NCBI RefSeq assembly: GCF_009932475.1
Contig: NZ_BJOV01000003.1
Location: forward strand, 682,001 to 746,000
DNA from: Gordonia spumicola
Lineage (GTDB): Bacteria > Actinomycetota > Actinomycetes > Mycobacteriales > Mycobacteriaceae
DNA: 64,000 nt
Direction: 5' to 3'
Shown: one piece after another, positions 8,906 to 17,590 of the stretch
Numbering within the stretch: position 1 is the first letter of the stretch
Layout of the letters: every line of letters begins with the position of its first letter
The notes under the pieces: generated by a model
The model's input: only the letters and a program-made list of their open reading frames with translations
The model's database searches: none
Told to the model about the DNA's origin: nothing
Made by a program: the position numbers and the translations under genes

Positions 8906-9262
8906 TCAGAGCGCGTAGGCGACGGCCAACCCCGCCGCGCACGCCCCGACCGATCCGATCAGGGTGAGGGCGGCGTAGACGAGGCCGCGACGTCCGCCCG
9001 CGCGGACAGTCTCCAGGACCGACGTCGAGAACGTCGTGTAGCCGCCGAGCAGGCCGGTGCCGACCACCGTCTGCCACGCGTGTGGAGTCCCGTGGAACAT
9101 GACGAGTCCGGCGAGCACGCCCATCGCCAACGAACCTGTCACGTTGATTCCGAACGTGGGGCCGGGAAAAGCCGCGGGCCACCGGCGCCGACACGCGTCG
9201 TCGACGACGAATCGCAGCACCGCGCCGACGGCGCCCGCGAGGAACGTGAGGATCGGGATCAT
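8906..9262 (-). CDS. crcB: Fluoride channel subunit Fluc/CrcB
   Basis: This 118-residue, four-helix membrane protein shows the Fluc signatures: the GAVGAVLRF segment in TM1, the FGINVTGSLAMG segment with the conserved Asn, and the GGYTTFSTS loop that lines the fluoride pathway. Fluc proteins export fluoride as dimers, and paired genes usually make heterodimers. The ATG at 9262 overlaps the stop of the upstream crcB copy (ATGA), so the two subunits are coupled. No fluoride riboswitch could be recognised upstream of the pair. Confidence 0.93.
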   Translation of the reverse strand: MIPILTFLAGAVGAVLRFVVDDACRRRWPAAFPGPTFGINVTGSLAMGVLAGLVMFHGTPHAWQTVVGTGLLGGYTTFSTSVLETVRAGGRRGLVYAALTLIGSVGACAAGLAVAYAL

Positions 9263-9678
9263 GCCAGACGCACCGCCCGCCGCGCCGCGATGATGCCCAG
9301 TGCGGCGGCCGCCACGCCCACAATCACGCTGACCAGTGCGTACACGACCGCCAGCCAGACATGGCCGCCCTTGCCGAGCAAGGAGATCTCCAGCGAGAAC
9401 GCGCTGTAGGTGGTGAAGGCGCCGCAGAAACCCGTCCCCGCGACGAGCCGGAACCGGCGGCGGCGTCCCACATCGGGGCCACGCCGGACGAGCCCCTCGA
9501 GCAGCGCACCGAGCACGAACGCGCCGACGATGTTCACCAGGAACGTCCCGACCGGCCACTGACCGTCACGCGCGGGCCACAGTTCTTCCGCCGCCCACCG
9601 CGCCACGGTTCCCAGGACACCGCCGACGAACACCCACGACAGGTCGTCGACGCGCGACGGTCTCGGGTGCTCACTCAC
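9259..9678 (-). CDS. crcB: Fluoride channel subunit Fluc/CrcB, second copy
   Basis: This is the first gene of the crcB pair: 139 residues, with an N-terminal extension of about 12 residues before the first helix. Family motifs are GGVLGTVARW, FLVNIVGAFVLG with the conserved Asn, and GFCGAFTTYSAFS. It probably forms an antiparallel heterodimer with the downstream copy. It is divergent from the 45-residue gene at 9741 with a short shared intergenic region. Confidence 0.93.
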   Translation of the reverse strand: MSEHPRPSRVDDLSWVFVGGVLGTVARWAAEELWPARDGQWPVGTFLVNIVGAFVLGALLEGLVRRGPDVGRRRRFRLVAGTGFCGAFTTYSAFSLEISLLGKGGHVWLAVVYALVSVIVGVAAAALGIIAARRAVRLA

Positions 9679-9740
9679 GCTGCAATCCTACGGACCTATA
9701 GTTGAGGAGTCATCGACCGCATCGGCACGAGGAGCCCGCC

Positions 9741-9878
9741 ATGTCCGAGTTCATCGACAAGATCAAGCACAAGGTGGAAGAGATCTCCGCGGCGGTCGAC
9801 AACGAGCTCACCGTTCTCGAAGGCGCGGGCGGCGACGATCCCCTCGCGCACGACGACGGCGACCCCGAGAAGGCCTAG
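9741..9878 (+). CDS. Small acidic protein (45 residues)
   Basis: ATG 9741 to TAG 9878 encodes MSEFIDKIKHKVEEISA followed by an acidic, disordered tail (GGDDPLAHDDGDPEKA). A GAGGAG Shine-Dalgarno lies at 9729-9734 with 6-bp spacing, and TATAGT just upstream could be a -10 box, which supports expression. The N-terminal 25 residues form an amphipathic helix. Function is unknown. It is convergent with holB. Confidence 0.6.
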   Translation: MSEFIDKIKHKVEEISAAVDNELTVLEGAGGDDPLAHDDGDPEKA

Positions 9879-9889
9879 CTGAAATACGC

Positions 9890-11155
9890 CTAGCGCTTCA
9901 GCTGGTCGCCGAGTCTGACGACCATCGCGCCGACCGCGAACTTCGGCTTCACGTTCATCTCCAACACCTCGCGGCATTCGAGGACGGCTTCTATGCAGTT
10001 CAGGAGCTTCTCGGGCGTCGCGTAGTCGGCCATGGGCGTCACGACGTCGTGCTCCTTGTCCGGGTGCATCATGGTGACCCGCGCGCCGAGGGACACCGCG
10101 AGGGCGTCGCGAAACAGGGCGGCCAGGTCGACGAGCGCCCGGTCGAGGACATCGCGCATGATCCTCGTGCGGCGCGACTTCTGGCGCTTCTCGAGTTCCT
10201 TGATGACGCCCGCGGTGCCGCGCGGGGGCCGCGCGGTGCCCTTGCCGGTTCCGCCCGCGCCGAGCGCCGTCATCAGCTCTTCGGTCTCCGCGGCGTCCAC
10301 CTCGTCGCCGATCGCCGCCGCGGCCTCGGTGGCCGTCTTGACGAGCTTGTCCGCGGCCGCGAAGGCCGTCGAGTCCCGCGTCGCCGCCCGCGCGAGGCTC
10401 AACGCCTGATCGCGTTGGGCTCGTGCGGACGAATCGGTGGCGAGATGCTTGGCACGTCCGACGTGCCCGCCCGACACCGACGCCGCCCATCGCGCCGACT
10501 CCTCGTCGATCCCGTCGCGCTCGATCAGCACGGCCGCGATCTGTTCGCTCGTCGGCGCGGTCAACGGGGCGTGCCTGCACCGTGATCGCAGGGTGATCGC
10601 GATGTCCTCGGGCGACACCGATGGTGCGCACAGCAGGAAGATGGTCCGCTCGGGCGGCTCTTCCACCGCCTTGAGCAGCGCATTCGCACCCTGTTCGGTG
10701 AGCCTGTCCGCGTCTTCGACGACCACGATCTGCCAGCGGCCCGTCGTGGGACGTCGGGCCGACAGAGCGACGATGTCGCGGATCTGCTTCACCGAGATCG
10801 TCAGCCCGTCGGGGACGATGTGCCGCACGTCGCCGTGTGTGCCACCCATGACCGTCGTGCAGGCTCGGCACTCGCCGCATCCGACCTCGTCCGCCTGGCA
10901 CTCCAACGCCGCGGCGAACGCGGTCGCCGCCACCGATCGGCCGCTGCCGGGCGGGCCCGTGAACAGCCACGCGTGCGACATCGACTCGCGCACGCCGACC
11001 GGAAGCTCGTCGACCGGGTCGCCCGAGAACATCGACACGGCGCCGTCGTCGGTCTCCGCCAGGCGTGCCGCGACCAGGCGCGCAGACGTCGCCGCGGCAC
11101 GCAGATCGGCTGCCAACGCGTCCTGTCCGATCAATCGATCGAAGACATTAGTCAC
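9890..11155 (-). CDS. holB: DNA polymerase III delta' subunit
   Basis: The delta' subunit is the stator of the clamp loader that opens the beta sliding clamp. The 421-residue protein has the AAA+ layout: the FDRLIGQDALAADL start typical of the family, a degenerate Walker A GPPGSGRS, the Cys-rich zinc module CGECRAC, the VVVEDADRLTEQGANALLKAVEEPP box, and SRCRH (sensor region). GTG 11155 was chosen because conserved sequence begins there. The gene sits next to the adenylate cyclase gene as in M. tuberculosis (Rv3644c/Rv3645), with an IS element now lodged between them. Confidence 0.92.
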   Translation of the reverse strand: MTNVFDRLIGQDALAADLRAAATSARLVAARLAETDDGAVSMFSGDPVDELPVGVRESMSHAWLFTGPPGSGRSVAATAFAAALECQADEVGCGECRACTTVMGGTHGDVRHIVPDGLTISVKQIRDIVALSARRPTTGRWQIVVVEDADRLTEQGANALLKAVEEPPERTIFLLCAPSVSPEDIAITLRSRCRHAPLTAPTSEQIAAVLIERDGIDEESARWAASVSGGHVGRAKHLATDSSARAQRDQALSLARAATRDSTAFAAADKLVKTATEAAAAIGDEVDAAETEELMTALGAGGTGKGTARPPRGTAGVIKELEKRQKSRRTRIMRDVLDRALVDLAALFRDALAVSLGARVTMMHPDKEHDVVTPMADYATPEKLLNCIEAVLECREVLEMNVKPKFAVGAMVVRLGDQLKR

Positions 11156-11388
11156 ATCTGCCAGCCTAAACCCCAGTTCAGAACGCAGATGATCCGCAAC
11201 CCGTTTAACAATTGCAAGCACCCCGGTACCGTGGATTGTCAATCCCCTGGAACCGTAGAGACGAGATTTTGTCTGACAGGCCCCTGCTTTGTCGGTGATT
11301 GGGGACCGAGAGGGACCGCGGAGAATCTCCTTCCTGATGAACTTGGCGCCGGCGACTGGGCTGGTCGAGGGGCTGTCGGGGCGGACAT

Positions 11389-12306
11389 CTACGCCGCCTC
11401 CTTCTGCTCGGTGGCCAGCGCCTGCTCGTAGTCGATGGGGCTGATCATTCCGATCGATGAATGGCGCCGCTCGTGGTTGTACTGCTCGATCCAGGCGGCG
11501 ATTGCGCGACGAGCCTGGACTTTGGTGGCGAAGTGCTCGAGCTCGCGCAGCTCGAACTCCAGGGTGGAGTGCCAGCTCTCGATGACCGCGTTGTCCAGGG
11601 CCGAGCCGACCCGGCCCATCGACTGGTGCACGCCCATCCGGCCGCACGCTTGGCGGAAGAGGTCGGCGGTGTATTCGCTTCCTTGATCGGTATGCATAAT
11701 GACCGATCTGACGGCGTCTTTGCCGCCCCGCACGGCGATCGCCATCTGCAATGCTGCGCGGGCCAGTGGGGCGTCGTGGTGCTCCCCGATGGCGAACCCG
11801 ACGATGCGGCGAGAGCCCATATCCAGCACACTGTCGAGATAGAGTTTGCCCTCGTCAGTGGGCACTTCGGTGCCGTCGCCGTACCACTTGTGATTGATCC
11901 GGTCGGTGGCGAAGTCCCGGTCGATTCGGTCCGGTGCCCGCCACCGGCCCCGCCCTTGCCGGGTGGTGGACTTGCGGCGTTTGCGGCGCCGGGCGCCCAG
12001 GTCGAGCTCGCCCATGATCGCCGCCACGGTGTTCACGCTGACCTTCCAGCCCTCATCGCGCAGGTCAGCGGTGATCCGCGGCGACCCGTAGGTGCCGTTA
12101 TGCTGCGCGAACAGCCGTTTGATGTCCACGGCCAGCTTCTCGCGGCGGGCATGGCGGACCGAGGGGTCGCCGTGGCGCCACTTGTAGAACCACGGCTGGG
12201 ACACCCCCAGCGCCCGACACGAGGCGGCGTGCGGGATGCGCTGCTCTGCCCTCTGAGCAGCGATGAAGGTAGCCACAGCTACCGGCCCATCGCCTCTTCC
12301 ACCCAA
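11389..12306 (-). CDS. IS3-family transposase orfB (DDE integrase domain)
   Basis: OrfB is the catalytic half of the IS3 transposase. An N-terminal HTH_21-like region (CRALGVSQPWFYKWR, NGTYGSPRI) precedes the rve integrase core. The DDE residues are visible: Asp in YGDGTEV, Asp in HTDQGSEY and Glu in NAVIESWHSTLE. The C-terminal NHERRHSSIGMISPIDYE is typical. It overlaps orfA by 28 bp in another frame. The CCCTTTGGG run near 12300 could be a slippery site for a -1 frameshift that produces the OrfAB fusion. No disruption was seen, so the element may be active. Confidence 0.92.
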   Translation of the reverse strand: MGGRGDGPVAVATFIAAQRAEQRIPHAASCRALGVSQPWFYKWRHGDPSVRHARREKLAVDIKRLFAQHNGTYGSPRITADLRDEGWKVSVNTVAAIMGELDLGARRRKRRKSTTRQGRGRWRAPDRIDRDFATDRINHKWYGDGTEVPTDEGKLYLDSVLDMGSRRIVGFAIGEHHDAPLARAALQMAIAVRGGKDAVRSVIMHTDQGSEYTADLFRQACGRMGVHQSMGRVGSALDNAVIESWHSTLEFELRELEHFATKVQARRAIAAWIEQYNHERRHSSIGMISPIDYEQALATEQKEAA

Positions 12307-12581
12307 AGGGCCGTGGAGCGCTTGAGGACATCACGCTGCATCCGCAGCTCCACATTCTCCCGGCGCAAACGGGTCAGCTCGGCCCGTTCGTCCTCGCTCA
12401 AGCCGGTGTTGCCGCCGTCTCGTTCGGCACGGGCCTTGGCGCACCAGTTGCCCAGCGTGCCCTCGTTGACACCCAGATCCCGGGCGACCTCAGCGATCGA
12501 CTTACCGGTCTCGGTCACCAACTGGACCGCACCCTGCTTGAAATCCTCGTCGAACTTTCGATACTTCCTCGTCGTGCTCAT
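12279..12581 (-). CDS. IS3-family transposase orfA (HTH)
   Basis: OrfA binds the terminal repeats. The protein starts MSTTRKYRKFDEDFKQGAV and has the HTH_Tnp_1 helix-turn-helix (SIAEVARDLGVNEGTLGNW), then a leucine-zipper-like coiled coil (ELTRLRRENVELRMQRDVLKR). The ATG at 12581 (MSTTRK) was preferred to the in-frame ATG two codons upstream. The gene runs into orfB through a 28-bp overlap. Confidence 0.9.
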   Translation of the reverse strand: MSTTRKYRKFDEDFKQGAVQLVTETGKSIAEVARDLGVNEGTLGNWCAKARAERDGGNTGLSEDERAELTRLRRENVELRMQRDVLKRSTALWVEEAMGR

Positions 12582-12612
12582 CGCCACTCATCTCCTCAAA
12601 GGCGATGTCTCT

Positions 12613-14202
12613 ATGGTACGAGGGGAAACCCAGGATCTCGTGGTAGCAAGACGGTTCGGACTCGCCAAGCCTGCGCAGACCCTGCGCTGGCTGGCACGTA
12701 CGCCCTGGCCGATTCTCGCGCTCGACCTGCTCCGCGCCAACCTCATCGGAGCCCTCTTCACGTTCGCGTTCCTCCGCTTCGGCATGCCACCCGCGGACGC
12801 CTTCTCGATCGGCGACGCCGACGCGTACAACCAGGTCGCATTCGCGATCTACCTGGTCATCGCGGTGATTGTCGGCATGTACGCCACCGTGAAGCTCAGC
12901 ATGCCGGTCCTCGTCTGGCACCGTCGCAGGTCACGGCTCGACGACGAGGCCGCCCGCAAGCGCGCCCTACGACTCCCGTCGCTGCTGACCCTGACCACCC
13001 TCGGCCTGTGGACCGTCGGCGGGATATTCCTGTCCCTCATCAACTGGCGGACGACGTCCGGCAAGGACGCGATCCTGGTCGCCCTCGCAAGCCTCGTCGG
13101 CGCGATGGTCACCGCCGTGCTCTCGTTCATGCAGTCCGAGCGGGTTCTCCGCCCGATCACCGTCACCGCGATGGCGAACGACCCCGACTCCACCAACGCG
13201 CCCGGCATCACGGCCCGGATCTCGGTGTTCTGGGCCGTGACCGTCGCCGTTCCGATGCTGGTGATCGGCGCGCTGATCGTCCTGGAGCACTTCAAGTTCA
13301 TCGACACCGACCCGACCGGTCTGCTGAGGCCCATCCTGTGGCTGGCGGGCGCATCGATCGTGTTCGGCCTCCTCGCGATCTCGCGGCTCGTCGGTTCGAT
13401 CACCGACCCCATCAAGCAGTTGCGCGTCGCATTGGCGCAGGTCCGCGCGGGCAACCTGAATGTCGCCGTGAAGGTGTACGACGGCAATGACCTCGGCGCG
13501 CTACAGGCCGGATTCAACGACATGGTCGCCGACCTCCGTGAACGCCAAGAGCTGCGCAACCTGTTCGGTCGGTACGTCGGCGAGGACGTCGCCCGCCGCG
13601 CGATCGAGACCGGCACCGAGCTCGGCGGCGAGGAACGCTACGTCGGCGTGCTGTTCGTCGACATCGTCGGATCGACACGGCTGGCCGTGAACCGCCCGCC
13701 GCGCGAGGTGGTGGAACTGCTCAACGAGTTCTTCCAGATCGTCGTCGAAGTGGTCGGCAGGCACGGAGGCTTCGTCAACAAGTTCCAGGGCGACGCCGCC
13801 CTCGCGATCTTCGGCGCACCGCTCGACCAGGAGGACTTCGCGGGCGCAGCGCTCGCCGCGGCCCGTGACCTGCGCGTCCAGCTCGATCGCAGGCTCGGCG
13901 ACGTCGACATGGGCATCGGAGTGTCCGCGGGCAAGGCCGTCGCCGGGCACATCGGCGCGCAGGCCCGCCTGGAGTACACGGTGATCGGCGACCCCGTGAA
14001 CGAGGCCGCACGCCTCACCGACCTCGCGAAAGACGAGCAGACCCGCGTGCTGGGCTCGGCGCGTGCGGTGTTCCTCGCAGGTGAGGAAGAAGCGGCCCAC
14101 TGGGCGATCGGCGAGGGCGTCGAACTCCGCGGCCGCGGAATCGAGACACTTCTGGCGCGCCCCGACATCGCCGTCACCGCGCCGACATCCGCGGACGACT
14201 GA
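12613..14202 (+). CDS. Membrane-bound class III adenylate cyclase with HAMP domain
   Basis: This Rv3645-like protein makes cAMP from ATP. Six hydrophobic helices (about residues 35-260) are followed by a HAMP linker (SITDPIKQLRVALAQVRAGN) and a class III catalytic domain. Metal-binding aspartates lie in VLFVDIVGS and NKFQGDAALAIFG, and the YTVIGDPVNEAARL segment gives the transition-state Asn/Arg. The ATG at 12613 lies inside the right end of the IS3 element. A GTG at 12640, preceded by AGGA, could be the native start; otherwise the native first codons were replaced by the insertion. The native promoter is probably displaced as well. C-terminal domain length is normal. Confidence 0.88.
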   Translation: MVRGETQDLVVARRFGLAKPAQTLRWLARTPWPILALDLLRANLIGALFTFAFLRFGMPPADAFSIGDADAYNQVAFAIYLVIAVIVGMYATVKLSMPVLVWHRRRSRLDDEAARKRALRLPSLLTLTTLGLWTVGGIFLSLINWRTTSGKDAILVALASLVGAMVTAVLSFMQSERVLRPITVTAMANDPDSTNAPGITARISVFWAVTVAVPMLVIGALIVLEHFKFIDTDPTGLLRPILWLAGASIVFGLLAISRLVGSITDPIKQLRVALAQVRAGNLNVAVKVYDGNDLGALQAGFNDMVADLRERQELRNLFGRYVGEDVARRAIETGTELGGEERYVGVLFVDIVGSTRLAVNRPPREVVELLNEFFQIVVEVVGRHGGFVNKFQGDAALAIFGAPLDQEDFAGAALAAARDLRVQLDRRLGDVDMGIGVSAGKAVAGHIGAQARLEYTVIGDPVNEAARLTDLAKDEQTRVLGSARAVFLAGEEEAAHWAIGEGVELRGRGIETLLARPDIAVTAPTSADD

Positions 14203-14289
14203 CATCCGCTCCTCTCGGCTGCATCCGCTCCCCTCAGCTGCATCCGCTCACCTCGGGAGAGGAGCGGATGTAGCCGAGAGGAGCGGATG
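14203..14289 (+). repeat. Long near-perfect hairpin built from CATCCGCTC repeats
   Basis: Arms 14203-14235 and 14257-14289 (33 bp each) pair with only about two mismatches around a 21-bp loop. The unit CATCCGCTC occurs three times directly and twice inverted. It starts right after the cyclase stop and precedes the convergent topA gene, so it probably acts as a bidirectional terminator or barrier, although there is no T tract. Confidence 0.75.
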
Positions 14290-14358
14290 CCGACGAAGGG
14301 AGCGTATGGAGGCCACCCGTCGTCCGCAGCGTCTTCGACCAAGAGCCGCGGCAGAAGC

Positions 14359-17300
14359 CTAAGCCTCCGGAGCAGCCTTCTTGGCCGCGGCCGTGGTCTT
14401 CTTCGCCGCAGTCGTCTTCTTGGCTGCCGTGGTCTTCTTCGCAGCCGTCGTCTTCGTGGCCGCGGTCTTCTTAGCGGTCGTTTTCTTAGCGGCGGCCTTC
14501 GTGGCGGTCGTCTTCTTGGCCGCTGCCTTGGTGGCTGTCTTCTTGGCGGTCGTCTTCTTCGCGGTCTTCTTGGCCGCCTTCTTCGCCGGGCCGCGGGCGC
14601 GACGGTCGGCGAGCAGTTCCATCGCCCGCTCTGGGGTGATGGTGGCGACTTCGTCACCCTTGCGAAGGCTGGCGTTGGTCTCGCCGTCGGTCACGTAGGG
14701 ACCGAAACGACCGTCCTTGATGACCATGGCGCCACCGCTGACGTCGTCGTTCTTACCGAGTTCACGCAGCGGCGGTGCCGCCGCGGCGCGTCCGCGACGT
14801 TTGGGTTCGGCGTAGATCTTGATCGCCTCGTCGAGGGTCACATCGAAGAGCTGAGCTTCGCTGGTCAGCGACCGCGAGTCGGTGCCCTTCTTCAGGTACG
14901 GCCCGTAGCGGCCGTTCTGCGCGGTGATCTCCTCGTTCGTCGCCGGATCGACGCCCACGACGCGCGGCAACGACAGCAGCTTGAGCGCGTCCTCGAGGGT
15001 GATCGTCGAGATGTCCATCGTCTTGAACAACGAACCGGTACGCGGCTTGGGCGCAGCCTTCTTCGCCGCCTTCTTGGCGGTCTTCTTCGCCGTCGACGTC
15101 ACGGTCGCGACACCGCCTGAGGGGACCTCGTCGAGTGCGACGACGGCGTCGCCGGTCGGCAGATCCCCGCCGTCGCGCGGGGTCGGTCCGGCCGGGATGG
15201 TCGGGACGGGCGCCCCGTCGTCAGGCTCCCCGTCGTCAGGCTCCTCGTCGTCGGGGAGGACCTCGGTGACGTACGGGCCGAAGCGGCCCTCCTTGGCGAC
15301 GATGCGGTGCCCGGTCACCGGGTCGACGCCCAGTTCCCGTCCGTCCTGAGGCGTCTCGAAGAGCTTCTCGGCGACGGCGAGGGTCAGCTCGTCGGGCGTC
15401 ATGTCGGCGGGCAGGTTCGCGCGCTGCAGATCGGGTTCGGCATCCGGACCTGCGACGTTGCGTTCCAGGTACGGTCCGTAGCGACCGACGCGGACGAACA
15501 CCGGGCGATTCTCGGAGTCGTCGAACAGCTTGATCGAGTTCACTTCGCGGGCATCGATGCCTTCGAGGTTCACGCCGACGAGCTTCTTGAGACCGCCGAG
15601 TCGCGCGATCGCGCCGGCCGCGTCGTCGCCCTTGGCTTCGGGGCTTTCGTCACCGAAGTAGAACTCGGTGAGCCAGGTGGTCCGGTCTTCGTCGCCGGAC
15701 GCGATCTGGTCGAGGTCGTCCTCGAGGGAGGCGGTGAAGTCGTAGTCGACGAGGCTGTTGAAGTAGCTCTCGAGGAGTCCCACTACGGCGAACGCGACCC
15801 ACGAGGGGACGAGGGCATTGCCCTTCTTGATGACGTAGCCACGGTCCTGGATGGTGCCGATGATCGACGCGTACGTCGACGGGCGACCGATGCCGAGCTC
15901 TTCGAGGACCTTGACCAGCGACGCCTCGGTGTACCGGGCGGGCGGATTCGTGGAGTGGCCGTCGGCGACGAGCGACGTGGCCGTGAGCGCCTGGCCTTCG
16001 ACGAGGTTCGGGAGGCGGCTCTCGGCGTCGTCGGCCTGACCGCCCGCGAGGTCGTCGACGGTCTCGACGTACGCCGACAGGAAGCCGGGGAAGGTGATGG
16101 TGCGGCCGGACGACGCGAACGTGACCTCTTCGCCGGTCGACGCACGCCCCCCGATCCGCAGGCTCATCGTGGTGCCCTTGGCGTCGGCCATCTGCGATGC
16201 GACGGTCCGCTGCCAGATCAGTTCGTAGAGGCGGAACTCGTCGGTGTCGAGTGCCGACGCCACCTGTCCCGGGGTGCGGAAGGTCTCGCCCGCGGGACGG
16301 ATCGCCTCGTGCGCCTCCTGCGCGTTCTTGACCTTGCGGGTGTACTGACGCGGGGTGGCGTGGACGAACTTGTCGCCGTACAGGTCACGGGCCTGCGCGC
16401 GGGCCGCGTTGATCGCCGAGTCCGACAGCGTCGTCGAGTCGGTACGCATGTAGGTGATGTAGCCGTTCTCGTACAGCCGCTGCGCGATGCGCATCGTGCG
16501 GTCGGACGTGAAACGGAGTTTGCGGCCCGCCTCCTGCTGGAGGGTGGACGTCATGAACGGCGCGTACGGGCGCCGCGTGTACGGCTTCTCTTCGACCGAG
16601 GTGACCGTGAGCGCGGCGCCGTCGAGCGCTGCGGACAGCGCGTTGGCTCGCGCTCCGTCGAGGACGGTGACGCCGGACGCCTTCTTGAGTTTGCCGTCGG
16701 AGCCGAAGTCGCGGCCGGTGGCGACGCGGTCGTCGTCGATGTTGACAAGGCGCGAGGCGAAGGTGCGCGGCGCGGCGTTCTCGCCCGCGTCCATCGTCGC
16801 GGCGATGTCCCAGTAGTCGGCCGACACGAACGCCATGCGCTCGCGTTCACGTTCGACGATGATGCGCGTCGCCACCGACTGCACGCGGCCCGCCGACAGC
16901 TTCGGCATGACCTTCTTCCACAGGACCGGCGACACCTCGTAGCCGTACAAGCGGTCGAGGATGCGGCGAGTCTCCTGGGCGTCGACCATCGGCATGTCGA
17001 GTTCGCGCGGGTTCTCGGCGGCGGCGAGGATCGCCGACTCGGTGATCTCGTGGAACACCATCCGCTTGACAGGGATCTTCGGCTTCAGGGTCTCGAGGAG
17101 GTGCCACGCGATGGCCTCTCCTTCGCGGTCACCGTCCGTCGCGAGGTAGAGCTCGTCGACGTCGCGCATCAGCGCACGCAGCTCCGACACTGTCGACTTC
17201 TTGTCCGCCGAGACGACGTACAGCGGCTCGAAACGGTCGTCGACGTTGACGCCGAGTCGTGCCCAGGGCTGCCCCTTGTACTTCGCGGGCACGTCGGCAG

Positions 17301-17451
17301 CGCCGCGCGGAAGATCGCGGATGTGTCCACGCGACGACTCGACCACATAGTTCGAGCCGAGGTATCCCTGGATCTTGCGCGCCTTCGTCGGGGACTCCAC
17401 GATCACGAGTCGCCGCGTGGCGGGGGATGCGCTGCTGCCTTTGGTGGCCAC
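14359..17451 (-). CDS. topA: DNA topoisomerase I
   Basis: Type IA topoisomerase that relaxes negative supercoils through a 5'-phosphotyrosine intermediate. It has 1030 residues: an N-terminal TOPRIM domain (LVIVESPTKARKI, then ATDGDREGEAIAWH), the catalytic Tyr in YITYMRTDST, several C-terminal topo I repeat units (each with an RYGPYL-like core), and a Lys/Ala/Thr-rich tail of about 80 residues. This zinc-finger-free, basic tail is characteristic of mycobacterial enzymes and aids processivity. The GTG start at 17451 has AAGAAGGG upstream. Position beside an Rv3647c-like gene and cspA matches M. tuberculosis. Essential. Confidence 0.97.
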   Translation of the reverse strand: MATKGSSASPATRRLVIVESPTKARKIQGYLGSNYVVESSRGHIRDLPRGAADVPAKYKGQPWARLGVNVDDRFEPLYVVSADKKSTVSELRALMRDVDELYLATDGDREGEAIAWHLLETLKPKIPVKRMVFHEITESAILAAAENPRELDMPMVDAQETRRILDRLYGYEVSPVLWKKVMPKLSAGRVQSVATRIIVERERERMAFVSADYWDIAATMDAGENAAPRTFASRLVNIDDDRVATGRDFGSDGKLKKASGVTVLDGARANALSAALDGAALTVTSVEEKPYTRRPYAPFMTSTLQQEAGRKLRFTSDRTMRIAQRLYENGYITYMRTDSTTLSDSAINAARAQARDLYGDKFVHATPRQYTRKVKNAQEAHEAIRPAGETFRTPGQVASALDTDEFRLYELIWQRTVASQMADAKGTTMSLRIGGRASTGEEVTFASSGRTITFPGFLSAYVETVDDLAGGQADDAESRLPNLVEGQALTATSLVADGHSTNPPARYTEASLVKVLEELGIGRPSTYASIIGTIQDRGYVIKKGNALVPSWVAFAVVGLLESYFNSLVDYDFTASLEDDLDQIASGDEDRTTWLTEFYFGDESPEAKGDDAAGAIARLGGLKKLVGVNLEGIDAREVNSIKLFDDSENRPVFVRVGRYGPYLERNVAGPDAEPDLQRANLPADMTPDELTLAVAEKLFETPQDGRELGVDPVTGHRIVAKEGRFGPYVTEVLPDDEEPDDGEPDDGAPVPTIPAGPTPRDGGDLPTGDAVVALDEVPSGGVATVTSTAKKTAKKAAKKAAPKPRTGSLFKTMDISTITLEDALKLLSLPRVVGVDPATNEEITAQNGRYGPYLKKGTDSRSLTSEAQLFDVTLDEAIKIYAEPKRRGRAAAAPPLRELGKNDDVSGGAMVIKDGRFGPYVTDGETNASLRKGDEVATITPERAMELLADRRARGPAKKAAKKTAKKTTAKKTATKAAAKKTTATKAAAKKTTAKKTAATKTTAAKKTTAAKKTTAAKKTTAAAKKAAPEA

Positions 17452-17590
17452 ACCGTGCCCTTCTTTGAGAATTTCGCTGTTCGCTGCCCGTTGTACCTTA
17501 TATACGGGGTGTTCTGCACTCCACCCCGCCTAACGGGTACAAGGTCCTGGTTGTTCCCGGGGGTGTGAGCTGGCAGTTCGGTCATCCAAG

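Larger units (their letters stand above)
11243..12626 (-). mobile_element. IS3-family insertion sequence
   Basis: This unit of about 1.38 kb carries overlapping orfA and orfB. Imperfect terminal inverted repeats of 20 bp (11243-11262 and 12607-12626, 17/20 identical, both starting TCCCCT) define the likely ends. I could not find a clean target duplication. About 145 bp lie between the orfB stop and the left end, longer than usual. The element sits between holB and the adenylate cyclase gene, whose first ATG falls inside the right terminal repeat. Confidence 0.8.

Noticed and set aside
8906-9740. Fluoride riboswitch for the crcB pair
   Set aside because: The short region upstream of 9678 shows no recognisable crcB-motif pseudoknot.
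11461-12612. Long plus-strand open frame running through the IS element into the adenylate cyclase
   Set aside because: The 5' part is antisense to the IS3 transposase genes, which have clear DDE and HTH motifs; only the part from 12613 or 12640 is cyclase.
15307-17568. 753-codon plus-strand open frame opposite topA
   Set aside because: It is a GC-driven shadow of topA; its translation has no family features and no start signal.
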